Positions 36,101-47,550 of a stretch of DNA of 64,000 nt are shown here, in pieces (position 1 is the first letter of the stretch; every line of letters starts with the position of its first letter). Position numbers and translations under genes: made by a program. The notes beneath the pieces were generated by a model, which saw only the letters and a program-made list of their open reading frames with translations, did not search any database and was not told where the DNA came from. Source of the DNA: Pleurotus djamor (Eukaryota > Basidiomycota > Agaricomycetes > Agaricales > Pleurotaceae); the NCBI GenBank assembly GCA_029747585.1, contig JAPEVF010000027.1:110618-174617 (forward strand), given 5' to 3'.

Positions 36101-38203
36101 CATCATCCCCACCTCTATCAGCCTCACACACGAAACCCGGACCTTGACCATCATCGCCTATTCGCTCCCGTCGCTGGTGAAGATGTAGGACTTCGACGCC
36201 TTGGTCCTGACCAGAGGACGGACTTCGGTGGTGGACGTATTTGCTCCCTGGAGGATTGGGGTAAAGGATAAACACAAGACCTTCACAACGTGCTTCCCGG
36301 AGTCGTACCTACACCCCGGTGAACCTTGGCCGAATTGCACACCTTTCAGCCGCCTCTTCGTCGTCGTCTGTCATGTTGGAACCTCGGAGGATGGTAAATT
36401 GTCAGGAATCAGGGTGTAACGGACACCATGGGCGTGGAAGGGAGCTCTAGACTGTGACGAAGTGCGTACCCTTCTCCTCAAGTCACTCTTTCCGTTCTCA
36501 CATGATTGTCCTCTCCAGACCCCGATCAAGCTGCGATGCGACGCGAACATATAGAGTACACCTGCATCCCTCTTTGTTCTCTCCCCTCAAGCTATGGAGA
36601 TTGGACCATCCCGACGCCATTTACCATCGTCTCCCTCCAAAGCATGCTCCCCCACCATTGGGTGATGGCCTCAGTCTCGGCTGTTTCTGTTGTGATACCT
36701 GCGGAGAGGATGGACTGTACCCACTGGACCATCAGCTCGAAGATGGAGGAGGCTGGGAGGAGGAGAGTCAAAGGCGGGGCATCATGCGGATGTCCCAGCG
36801 ATTTCAATGCTGTGTTAAAGACCATCTGTCATAGTGCTGGTCCCCGAGCTCGCCGTTCCATGTCACCACGACCAGCCGCTCCGCTCCCCTCCAGTGATCG
36901 CGCTCTCCTGAGGTCCAGCATGCGACTGAACACCTGCCACATGGGTCTGAGATGGGTAATTGGTATGGAAGCGGAGCAGGAGGAGGATGGAGACGGTAGC
37001 GGAGACGGAGCTGAGCAAGTGTCTGATTGGATTCGAGGTTTCAACTAGCCTCTATCGACATCATTCATGCGCAGAGTTCAGCGACTCAGAGGCTTCTTGT
37101 CCATCGCAATCATCGCTCCCCGGAGACAACCTGTACACCTTCCCTTCAACCCTCTTCGTCCGTGGTCTTATTCTCACTATGTCTCTTGCCACACGCTCCA
37201 GCGGGCATCGATGTCGTCGGCTTCAAATCTTGAGCCCGGTTTATCACCACCAAGAACGCACCGTTTGCAACCTCCTCAAACCCTTATTTCCGTGGGTACT
37301 GCGATTTTGCCACTGGACTTCTCGCTAATCGCGTTACGATTTACACGGACATTCGTATACCTACCTACCTACCTTACTACCTGTGACCATGGGCGAGGTC
37401 TCTTTCTGTGCACGTTACTCCACGACCTTACGTTCTGTCAGCCACGGAAAACACATGCCTGCGTACTTCGTTGTCATTCCCTCATTTGTCTGGGGTTTCG
37501 ATCTTGTCATATGCTCGCCCTCTGCTTGTCAGACCATTCACTGGGTCTCGTGCTCGTGGTTCGGCTTTTTGAGCAACATATGTTGCCTCTATCCTTTGTC
37601 CGCCTCATTTACATACCCGACGGCGTGCTATCGTCCATTCGTCATCCTAGGCGTCAACTTTTCCAAGGCTGACCGTAAGCAAACGGCAACCGTTTCCCGA
37701 GTATCGAGCTGATACACGCTGAGACTACCCATTATGACTGAGCTTTCCTTTGGCTCTTATGCCTCAAAGAAAACAAAGGTCGAGGGTCTCTTTAGGAAAC
37801 CTGGGGTCACTACGCCCACTGTATCAATGGGAGCTTCAGTAAGACCACGCTTATACCCGGATATCTCGACCTCCCACAAGCTTTCTAGCTTTTGTACGAC
37901 GATCGATTCCCCTCAGATGGAAACGTCATGATCTGTTCATGTCCATTCGCAAATCGCATTTCTGTTTGGAATCGAACAGATCACCTTGAACTACCGCCTT
38001 ACCTCCATCAAACCCGTATGTACTCCTCATGCTTCGCAAATGAGATTTTCTGACAGCGTCCATCAAGTACGAAACTGTTGTGGGTCCAATCGCTCATCGA
38101 TTTCCCCACCAGACTCTGTCAGACCATGTCAATCAGTCTGGACTTGGGCTACGCGGTCGCCTTTCTCACTTCAGGCAAGCGGAGCTTGACAACCGAAGCA
38201 AAC
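33141..38203. other. central 5 kb between the two gene orientations, no supported gene
   Basis: Genes C and D diverge across this interval. Recognisable pieces are a module-c-like promoter start at 35050-35200 (GATGACGTCACAGGCACG, GTGATTGG, TTATTGAGTCCG) and short tandem repeats such as AGTTCCA x3 near 34147-34167 and CTAC repeats near 37362-37378. The longest frames do not resemble known proteins, lack consistent splice structure and overlap one another on both strands. It may hold a very decayed module e, but I could not align it convincingly. An N at 35948 adjoins a C run. Confidence 0.4.
35072..35098 (+). promoter_or_regulatory. CRE palindrome plus CCAAT box, promoter remnant
   Basis: TGACGTCA (35072-35079) is a perfect ATF/CREB-type palindrome. 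ATTGG, a CCAAT box in reverse, follows about 15 bases later. The same pair in weaker form (ACGTCACAGG ... GTGATTGG) begins module c at 26851 and, inverted, near 52553-52575, so this is a duplicated promoter. No intact gene follows here. Confidence 0.4.
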
Positions 38204-38221
38204 GATATAGAGTATATTATT
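38204..38221 (+). promoter_or_regulatory. TATA-like element of gene D
   Basis: GATATAGAGTATATTATT lies about 50-65 bases upstream of the ATG at 38270 and is followed by a nearly pure CT tract (38222-38260), a common fungal core promoter layout. Confidence 0.4.
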
Positions 38222-38269
38222 TCTCTTCCTCCCCACTCTTCCCCCCCTCTTCCCTCCGTACCCCCCAAA

Positions 38270-41200
38270 ATGTCTTCTCGTCCTCTCAAGGCCGAAAGCC
38301 TGAGAGAGGACCTCCCTCCAACCATATCGCCGGCGACGCATCCGCAAACGGTTCGACGGACACTCTGCATCCACACGAAAAAGGGACGCAATCTGGTCGT
38401 CAACCTTGACGGTACGGCTAACCAATTCAGCGAACGTGTATGCTATCCTTTCTCTCTCCTCGTTTCTCTACGCTTTCTCAGCCGAATTTACATTATAGTC
38501 TACAAACGTTGTCGAGTTGTTCAGTCGCCTCATCAAGGATGAGGGGCAGATGGTCTACTACGACAGTGGAATCGGCACTTACGCACCGCCGTCGTTCAAG
38601 TCATTCAGTTACCTCAAGCAAGTAATCTATCATGCGATTGATACGGCCATTGCCTGGTAGGTTTCCCGCGTGACTCTGCCATCTTTAACGCACACTTAAG
38701 CTTGCTACCAGGAATTTCGAAAATATTGTACATGCAGCGTACAAGTGGTTGTCCGAGAACTACCAGCCCGGCGACCGCATCTTTTTGTTTGGTATTTCCT
38801 TGTATTTCGAGCCGCTTGACGATGCTGGCTAATGGTGAACCATAACTAGGCTTTTCCCGAGGTGCTTACCAGGCTCGCGTCATCGCAGGCATGATTGAGA
38901 AGGTTAGCTTTATCCGAATTACTCCAGCGTCCTCATGTTATCACATTGCGTTTTATCACCTCCAGGTCGGTCTTATTCACAAAGGCAACGATAGGCAAAT
39001 CCCTTTGTAAGTCATTGATACCCGACTCCGTTTCTTCTATCTTACCTTCTTTTCATAGCGCATACGAACTTTACTCGTCTGTTGTGGAGAGTACGCAGCG
39101 TGAACGATCCGGAGATGGGGTTGAAGGAAACAAACAGATGAAGGAGACGTTAAAAGAGGAGGAGCGACGACTCAAGCAAGACAAACTCTGTCGCCAATTC
39201 AAGAAGTCCCTCTGTCACAAGAACGTCAAAGTTCACTTCGTTGGTGCTTGGTATGTACTCACCTCTTGTAAGTATCCTCCCGTATCGTTCCAATGACCTC
39301 CCATTCTCTAGGGATACTGTCTCGTCTATTGGCGTCCTCCGTGGAACATCCCTCCCCGAAACCGTCTCCGGTATGGGCCATGTGTGCGCGTTTCGACACG
39401 CGTTAGCTCTTGACGAATGCCGTGTTAAGTTTCAGCCTGAATTTGCCAACGGCGGTCTGGGTCCTCGTGTTGGAGATGTAGGTGACGTGAAAGAGGTATG
39501 GTTCGCTGGCTCTCATTCAGATATGTACGTTTCATCAATCAAATATGATGTTTTCCAAATTCCAACTGACGACCTATTGCTCCTCCAGCGGTGGTGGGAG
39601 TACTCTCAATGAGGAACTCAAAAATTTCGGACCTGCGCTTCGATGGATGACTTACGAAGCGATCACATACGGTCTACGCATCGACGCGTACGAAGGTGCT
39701 TGGGAACCCCCAAAACTCACCGAATCCCTCAAGGGATTTTGGAATTTTCTAGAGTTGCTACCCTTTCCCTCCCTATCGTACTTGGACGAACACAGCATAA
39801 CGTGGTCGTAAGTTTACCGTATTGCACCCTCTAAAAATTTGACTGATGGATCTTCAGTCCGCATTCTTGGGCTGGGAGGACAATTCACGCTGGGCAGCGC
39901 ATTCACCAATCCGTCCTCAGTCAGAAACCTCTTCTTGTCTCTAACGCTATCCAGCTGATCCCTGGCGCATTTCCTACGGACGAGGCTACGGTTAGCGAGC
40001 TCGAGGTAGCATATCATCCGCGAGCAACACTCAGTGCTACCTCCTCACTTAAAAACTGGATCAACCTGCATCCTGCCCATGAGATTATCGAGCAAGACCC
40101 ATTCGAGAACGCATCTCATGCTCTGGTCTCCTTAGCAGATGCCTGTCTGTCATTTGAGATTCTGGAAGGGGATATTTATGGCTTCAACGGGGCGCTGATG
40201 ACACTGCAGTCCTTCTTGAATGACGGTGAGATCCATTTCGCCATGTCGTCGTATTCGCTCCTCAAATTATTCTCAGAGACACGTTTGGCTTCGCTTGTCG
40301 AAGTGCCTGATGCCGGAGGAACTCTCTTGACAGCACTCGGTGTAGCTGTTCATCACCAGAGACTCGCAGCATTGACGATAGAACTCAAGGAGACGTTGAT
40401 ACGTCTCCTCGCACGGACCCGCCTTGTTCCAACGACGGCTCGGCTTCCGGCAGTGTCTCAAGTTTACCAGTGGGGCTCGACGATTCACCGATATCGCGAT
40501 GACTTTTTCAAAGTTCTTCAAATATTCGGCGAGTTATTCCTTTGTGAAATCAGCGACTGTTAATGGTGCTCGTGTAGCTTGTCTTGGCAATCTCCATTCT
40601 GGTGCATGGATAATCAATGTCGCTTTCTCGCCGCTGGATCCAAACCAAATCGTATTCACCTCAAATCCCAGCACAATGACATCTGTTTGGATCTGGGATG
40701 GATCCATTCAACATCCCAAGGAAATCGTCAAGATCCGAGGGCAGTGGTCGATAATTTCCCGGGATGCGTCACTTGTTGCCGTCAAGTATGGAAATGATAT
40801 CAACATCATTGACATCAATTCGCAGCCGCCCTTGATCATGAACGGTACCGATGACGAGGATGCCAGCAGCAGCGACGACATCTACTCCCTGGCCTTCTCC
40901 GATGATCAACAGACCCTAGTCACTGGGCATTGGGATGGCTTGATTAAGCTGTGGCGACGACAGGGAGATCAATGGAATGTCTTCAAAAGGCTCAAAGTTG
41001 GTCACTACGCAGTTGAACACCTTGCTTTCTCGAGGTCCGGCTTGAGATTGGCGTGCCATTCGGGATCTGTCTGGGATGTGGAGGACGACACTGTGATCGA
41101 GTTGGAAGGATCTGGAAACTTGTATTCCGTAGCGTTCAGTCCATCCGGGGATCAGATCGTGTCTGGTACTCGTGATGGCATGGTGAAAATTTGGAGTCCC

Positions 41201-41488
41201 AATGAAGGAACGATCGAGCGCACTCTTGAAGCCCATTCGGAAAAGATCAATTGTTTCGCATTCCATGACGATGGGAAGGTGATTGCGACAGCTGGCAAGG
41301 ACCACAGGATACGTATTTGGCAGTTCGGTAACTGGGAGAAAATATGGGAGTTTGACGTTGGTGAAGAGGTTCGGTCGCTTGCCTTCTCGCCTGATGGCAA
41401 GCGACTCGTTTCCGGCGGTGATGAGGGTGCAGTTCATTTATGGGACGTGGACACGGGAGATAACGATAACATCGAAGCTACTGCTTGA
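38270..41488 (+). CDS. gene D: DUF2235 - WD40 fusion protein, 884 aa
   Basis: Exons: 38270-38437, 38499-38656, 38712-38791, 38850-38902, 38966-39006, 39059-39250, 39312-39524, 39589-39807, 39858-40225, 40277-40528, 40578-41488; total 2655 nt, an exact frame without any correction. N-terminus MSSRPLKAESLREDLPP, then CIHTKKGRNLVVNLDGT, YYDSGIGTYA, GFSRG (Ser138), VGAWDTVSSIG (Asp232) and GSHSDIGGG (His299). The linker includes DPFENASHALVSL and VEVPDAGGTLLTAL. The propeller (about 582-884) shows seven blades, the last two being INCFAFHDDGKVIATAGKD and VRSLAFSPDGKRLVSGGDE. The last intron (40529-40577) starts with GC instead of GT (G/GCGAGT). The propeller is the most divergent of the six and its C-terminus NDNIEATA is unique. 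No RPS17 fragment follows. Confidence 0.92.
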
Positions 41489-42879
41489 CACGCATTTTAC
41501 AGCATAACCATTCTATCACAACGGACTCTCATGGATCGGACCAGCATGATTAAGGTGACATGATACTTACTGGTAGTGGTGTAGTTAGAAAAGAGTAGAC
41601 ACGGACAAGTACACGATCTCTTTGGCCAATAAGAACAAAAGAGACCACCGCAGTTGATCCACTGTTCTATCAGAAAACACAACCCGTCAGCTTTACGATT
41701 TGATTCGCAGATGGCCACGGTCGAGCTGGGGGGAAAGATGCTAGATTGAATCCATATGGGACGCAAACGTTGAGTTTCTCGGTGCCGTGTTGAGCGGAAA
41801 GAAGGATGAGCTTTTCTAGGACGGAGGGATAAATCGAGATCCAGAATTGACGAAGTAAGAATAAGCGAACTAACTTTCTCAGAACTGCCCTGTATGCCGT
41901 AACGTGAAGTCTAGAAAAGGCTTCGTCCCCTCCTTAGGATACCATCAAACTCATGGGTGGCCGAGTGCTGTGGTCTGTAATCCTGTAGCAGGACACAGTT
42001 GGCACTGCATTTAATCGTCGGCTGGGAGGGAAACTGGGTCATTCACTGTGGGTTTCACGGTCAAAGAGAATGATATGTTTACTTAGGGCTAGTGGAATGC
42101 GAGAGGTGATGAATAGGCAACACAGTGATGGAAGACAAGCCAGCGAAGGCTTGGATTCGAAGAGAGAGTGGACGCTGTGAGCGGGGATAATGATGGTTTA
42201 GAGTATTATCCTGGGGTCGTTGGATCTGAACGGAATGTCCAGTGATTGAGCATCTGCTCGTCGCTCCCATGGGAGATGTCGATGGATATGAATCATGATT
42301 TGACGCGGAAGGCGTCATGGAGAGTATGGGAAGCTCGATGGGACGTAGGCAAAAGAGACTAGCGTTTAGGGCGGTTGATGTGGGAGACTGTCCTGTAACT
42401 TGTGGTCTGGTAAGTGTTCCAGCTACCGGTTTGGGCAACCCATCCATACTGAAGGTGAGGTATACGCGCTTCAGCGTCGCTTCCTCAGCCAGAGGCTGGG
42501 ACGGTTCGAAAGGCAGAGCGTCGCATGAGAGGGAGCTCGAGAAAAGCAGACCAGAAAGCGCCGGTATTTCTGTGGAAGAGGACGCATTTGAGAAAGAGCG
42601 TCGACGTTGTTGATGAAGAGAAAGGCATCGAGTTCGTTGGCGATTGATGGGAAGAAAGGAAAACGACGGGAACTCGACACGAAGTCGGTGCTCTGTACCG
42701 ATGACGTATGGGCAAAGTTCAAGCTAATAATACACTGACCGACATTCGAAGTCGGTGACGCGCCTTCCTGTTCGAATTCTTCCGTCTCAGTCTCTGCCTC
42801 TATTTCCTTCTCCTATCTCTGTCCTCTCGATATCTCGACGCCCCCGTTTGCCCCTCCGATCGTATCGCTTCTAGGCTTT
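41489..42879. other. downstream flank of gene D: inverted remnants of modules b and a/c
   Basis: AATTGACGAAGTAAGAATAAGCG and TGCCGTAACGTGAAG at about 41845-41923 are the reverse of the opening of module b. A minus-strand piece near 42720-42560 (peptide FPFFPSIANELDAFLFINNVD) recalls the PTNELDLFFIAIADAD block of module a. RPS17 and the usual convergent spacer are absent, so unit D carries a deletion just after the gene. Confidence 0.35.
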
Positions 42880-43240
42880 CGTGCCTTGTTCACCTCTTTG
42901 ATCAACGGCACCATGCACAGGCCATAAGCCTCACCTCTCGCCTCTCATGGATGATACCATCCTCCAGGGTACACCTCAGATGCCTATTTCTCATCTCTCT
43001 GTCCTGGCTTGTCGAGTTTTTCCGCACATTGATTCTCCAGAACTTTGCGGTTCTGAATTCCTTCATCAAGAGTATCTTCCACATCCAGTATTGTAACCAG
43101 CGGTGCGTAGATACAGGGATACCTGGGGAGAACTATCGGGCTATGGAGTATCGTAGGTACATGGTTACGGTCATTGACAGGTGTTGGGACTGTCCAGCTG
43201 GCTTCGCGAGGGGATACAATGTCCAACATGTATAGGTGCC
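42880..43240 (+). pseudogene. module g, copy 3: degenerate remnant
   Basis: CATGCACAGGCCATAAGCCTCACCTCTCGCC... followed by peptide LMDDTILQGTPQMPISHLS corresponds to LLDEA(T/I)SLR of the better copies. The RFTECILLIVCCNQRIY segment is reduced to LPHPVL* / ILYNQR-like debris. Orientation (plus) fits the inverted right half. Confidence 0.3.
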
Positions 43241-45839
43241 AGTATGTAGGTACAGCGAGCAAGCGTCCGGGTTCCAGAGTCCGTACGAGCAACAAAGATA
43301 CGTAGATTAGGCAGAAGTACGTCCGTGTGTATGAAAGAGTCCGCACAAGACCACATGAACAAAAGCTCAAGCGCTGAACGTCCATGCAAGCACAAGATAT
43401 CGTAGTACACAAACGAGAAACCAGGTAGAGCCTAGGAGCGTCTCAAGGATACAAGAACACCTTCAAGCCGTCTAGCGACAGCCGGTCACCGACTTCGAAA
43501 ACGCTGGTGCCGCCGTCGAGATGAGGAAGGCTTCGAGTGCATCGTAGGGACCCGCAAGGACCAGGTGCGTTTATCCCGCGCGAAAGACTCTGTATACAAT
43601 ACGATATCAGGATGGTGGCGAGGTGATGATGCTGAAGGATCCTTTATCTGGCGTTGGATGAGAGTCATGGGTGCTTGCTGAGGTTGCATGCGAAGGCAAG
43701 TTCTCCAAAATTGTTACTCCGCGGAACTGAGCGGTGGCTGCGACCTTGAATTCAAACTGTCGAGCGACTTCGGCATGGGCAAGTCAAGCGCAAAACCGGC
43801 AGCTGTGGAGGCGATGGAAGGTTGAATGGATGTGATTGACAATGGGAGGGGGAGAGGGGAAGCAGTAGCCCGCGAGTGGTACGCAGTCTTCTTTATCGTC
43901 TTGGATCTCGATGTGATATCCCATTCACTCCTCATACCACCATGCTCCACGTCCTCTCCGGAACCAAGGTGACACAGAGAGGGATGGACGGAACGGGATG
44001 AGGGCAGCAAGCACATCAATCTTGGGTTGCTGCTGAATGGTCACAGCCTAGTATCGAGCTCACGGCGTACTCATAGCGGCTAGACGGTTCAACGTCGAAG
44101 AGATGGGACCTTCCCAAGAGGAAAAAGCTGAAGGGGAGATCGATGTGTATGAGGTGGAAAAACACGACCAAGTCATGGAGGACGTTGACGCCGCGAGAAT
44201 TAAGGAGGACGGACACATTCATGCGCGGGTATCCATGGTATGTGGAATCGCTCGTGGACCCGGGTTCGAAGGCTTTCTTCGTCATCCCACCTATCTTGCC
44301 TCCCATAGCACCTCCGACCTCCTGATCAGGAGAGCATCCCGTTCGCTATCGAACAATCCAACCGCGGTAGCATGAGTGTCGAAAGCAACGCTGCGAGCCA
44401 CGCCCACCTCAGAGGGCCGGAGGTATGGGGATTCCGGCCGCGACGCTGGGGAACGCAGGAGTGCGGGCATTCGTTGCTCTAGAGTAGTTTGATGTGTATG
44501 ACATGATGAAAGGGATGACGTTCCCCGCCTAGGGACCTCGACATCGCTGGAATATGGTTGTGGGGCAAGGTGAGTTTGACCACCTCGTAGCGGACCAAGA
44601 CCAGTACGCGCGTGGTTTGATGCCCAGCCGGCAGGAGACGAGCAGCGCGCAGTTGGACGTAAGCAATTAGAGGCGCTGATGGACGAGGAGCTGAAGGTGA
44701 TAAGGGAGACGAAGTCAATATCCCTGGACTTGGTCCGAGCGCGTTAGCGCTCATCGGCGCTGGGTACCCATGAGAGATGAGAGGTCCATGTGGAAGGTGG
44801 GGATGGGCAGGTTGACAAGGGTTGGTGGTTGTAGAAGCATCATGTGCGGATCTTGAGGCGTCTTCTTCGATAGCAACTCGACCTCCACTCTGCCTCTGTG
44901 CTTCATGCGATTCGAATTACTCGAAGCTCTCCAATAACCGGCTCTAAACCGCTCAACCCCCGAGATCTCCAACCCGACGTGAGAGGATAGCTTGACGAAG
45001 CTTCGAGCATCTTGACGTGAGCCTTCTCATGCAGAGAACGTTTGCGTGAACAGTGCTGTGATAGGAGACAAGCTTGTCAGTCATCGAAGGGAGAAAGAAA
45101 AGAAATCCAAAGGTCCACGCACCATGATCTACATCACCAAAGCTACCGTACACATCCTCTCCATAGTCAAAGCGGTCATTCACAGCTCGCGACGGGGAAC
45201 GATCGGCAGGAAAGGCTGCCATCGAATAGCAGCAAATCGAAGCGGGAAATGGGGAGCCGCCATGGATCTTCAAGCAAGGAAGGCGTCTTGATCCCTGTGG
45301 ACGAAGGGGCTTCACTTTCGTGCTCCACGACCGTTCGAAGAAGAGATCACGGGCGACAGGTCCTCGTGGGAGGAGGAGATTGGTACGCGCGTCGGTTGAC
45401 TCATGCTGGATGCAGTCCGCCAGAGGATGCTGCTGGATGATAGTGTCGGTTACTGAGGTCGGAGCAACGAGGTAAAGCGCTCTTCGAGTCTCTTCCAGAC
45501 GAGCACCGTCTCAAACCGCCCTCTACCCGACATCTCCAAAACTCGAACCATCCGAAAAAACCTGNCCTAAACCTTCCGACCTNCAAGATCTTCCCAACCG
45601 AGGTGAAAGGCGANCGAATGGGCTTGANGAGNCGATCCTTTCGGTGGGAATGGATTCGTAGAGCNGNTTGAGTATGATCACGCAGGCGGTGAAGACGATG
45701 CCTAAGGGAAAGAGAAAAAAAGCAGGAATTGGGGTTCAGAGAACTGAGAAGGAGATCCAAAAGTTCACGCACCATGGCTTCAAGGATCATAATATGCTCC
45801 CTGAGCGAGAGTAACTTAAGAAGGATACAACGACCATAG
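43241..45839 (-). repeat. module e, copy 3, inverted
   Basis: In reverse order: minus strand CATGGTGCGTGAACTTTTGG (45774) and CTTAG/GCATCGTCTTCACC (about 45703), TTTTTTCGGATGGTTCGAGTT (about 45560), GGGGAACGTCATCCC with CTAGGC just before it (about 44525-44540), ATGGATACCCGCGCATG (about 44237) and the peptide FDVEPSSRYEYAVSS near 44100-44030. Ns at 45565, 45583, 45614, 45628, 45632, 45665 and 45667 show poor read quality. No intact frame. Confidence 0.4.
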
Positions 45840-45990
45840 AGAAGTGATTTCGAGGATACATGGGGGAGGGAGATGGTGCTTGGATGGTGCGGAATAAGGA
45901 TGTGTTTGGTGCTGCTTGGCTACAGCCTCAAAATCCCATGGTCCATGACCGAAATGGCCGACTGCTCTCTTTTCTCCGAATTCGTTCTAC
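45840..45990 (-). repeat. module f, copy 4, inverted
   Basis: Minus-strand GGCCATTTCGGTCATGG and GGCTGTAGCCAAGCAGCACCAA with a short extra insertion between them relative to the other copies. Confidence 0.45.
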
Positions 45991-46447
45991 TCAACGCTTC
46001 TCAAAGTTGTCCTTTGCGTCCTTGCTTTCTACGAGGGGTATGACTCGGATTCGAAGGCAACTTGTGCTATCTGGTCCTTTTCCGTATTCTAAGTCCCTCA
46101 TTTTCGCATGACTTGACTCCTCCACCTGCAAATTCAAGTTGAATTCGAGCCAAGAAAGCATGTCTTGTGTTCCTATTCATCGTCCGCTGCTACCACCAAC
46201 TCCTCCTTTGACTTTGACCGGGTTTGCTTACTCGATCTTAGTCCTCGCTACGACCTCATGGGATTAACTGGTCGCGGCGTTGAGGCCACGATGAATCATT
46301 CCCCGGGATGTTCTCTTCAGAGTAGAATAGCACTCGCTCTGCCAGCCCTCTTCTACATGTCAGGAACTGGCCTGGAGCGGTAGAGGCTCAGACTGTGACT
46401 GTACCATCCAGCTGACGTCTTGCACACTATCAGAACTTCGTATCAAG

Positions 46448-47004
46448 ATGATAGACTGGACTGAATTTTCGACTCGTGGCTTTGTGCTGCGGTTCAAGAC
46501 CATGAGTCCTGGCTTCAGTTCTTCGGTAAGCAAATCCACCGCTCATCTTGCGAGAATCTATCAAAATCGAATACCGCTGTGCATAGCAACACCTGCGCCC
46601 TGCCTATGAATGGTGCCGTCCATCAAAAAATCAGCTTATCGACCGGTTCCTTCGAATTATACAACCCTTCCTGCGTTCTCCGACTGCAACCTCAATTGAA
46701 GTACGCCGAAGTCTCATGTTCTTTCCTCTGATCCCTTATGCTGATCTCTTGGCTTTTACAGGACCTCCACCCCACATATCCTCGTCGTGAACGGCCGTCC
46801 GATCCGTGTCCTTTCGAACAATTTCTCCTCGCTGCTTGTCTCTGCTCGAGAGACAAACGTTCATGGCGACATGTCCCAATATTAAGGGACAATACAACGG
46901 TGGTCAAAGAACGCGAGGTTACCGCGTGGTTCTTGCTTGGGCCGAAGAAGCCAAAACGCTCCTCGGCTATCTTCATTCAAGGAATACCGCAGGACAGAAT
47001 GTGA
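46448..47004 (+). CDS. possible three-exon gene of unknown function, 144 aa
   Basis: Exons 46448-46525, 46587-46700 and 46762-47004 join in phase 0 at every border, with GT-AG introns of 61 nt each. The start is MIDWTEFSTRGFVLRFK. Exon 2 holds YEWCRPSKNQLIDRFLRIIQ. Exon 3 holds CPFEQFLLAACLCSRDK and ends in TGA. No domain is recognisable; a few Cys residues and basic stretches are all that stands out. It occupies the region d position upstream of gene E, where units A and B hold broken pieces, so this may be a better preserved or merely fortuitous reading. An alternative frame in exon 3 (PPHILVVNGRPIRVLSNNF) also looks coding, which lowers confidence. Confidence 0.3.
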
Positions 47005-47550
47005 CGACTTCACCCAGTACGGCTCCGAGTCTCAATATCGTTGTATCGTTGTATAGCTTCGTCAAATCGATCACCGGTTCTGGCGCCTACTCCTCGAGCG
47101 AAACATGCTCTTGGCCACGAACTTGGGCAGCCCTTGAAACGTGTTTGCTGTTTTCCTCGTACCTTCATGTTCAGGCAATCTGCTTCCGAATAAACGGACC
47201 TTCCCTGTTTTTAACGTATAGACGTCAAGTATGGAATCATTTACTTGTTTCGTACCCTCAGGGCGTGTTTTTTGACGCTTGATACACGAGGTAACTGCAT
47301 TGATCTTGACAGTGATCATTGACGTTCTTACACTCACAAATAAGTTCGATCTCAACATGTCGTTTCATACCCTCATGGGCCATTCATGCTTTTTGACACT
47401 GACTGACGCCACCACAGCACAAACATCCACCTTCCATGAGGCGGCGTCAAGTTGTGTCGGAAACATGAATCTTCGGTACCTATGACCTTTCGAATAATAC
47501 TGCTCCTCTTCCACCGCAACTTCATTGTATCTGCTCCCCGGTCCCTCGCC
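47005..47550. other. upstream flank of gene E
   Basis: No supported gene. The last 150 bp contain GAATAATAC (about 47493) and CT-rich sequence before the ATG of gene E. Short frames across 47040-47280 lack conserved counterparts. Confidence 0.35.

Noticed and set aside
36506..37048. 180-codon frame in the central interval and overlapping antisense frames
   Set aside because: Both strands are open over the same stretch, composition is low in complexity (Ser/Arg/Glu rich at the end), and no splice structure or homologous copy supports either.
40529..40553. Ultrashort introns of 25-36 nt at the linker/propeller border (first acceptor in each gene)
   Set aside because: Those acceptors close the frame in five genes but fail in E. 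A common acceptor (YGTRTAG or CGCGTAG) slightly downstream gives normal 49-57 nt introns, identical phase and a clean frame in all six.
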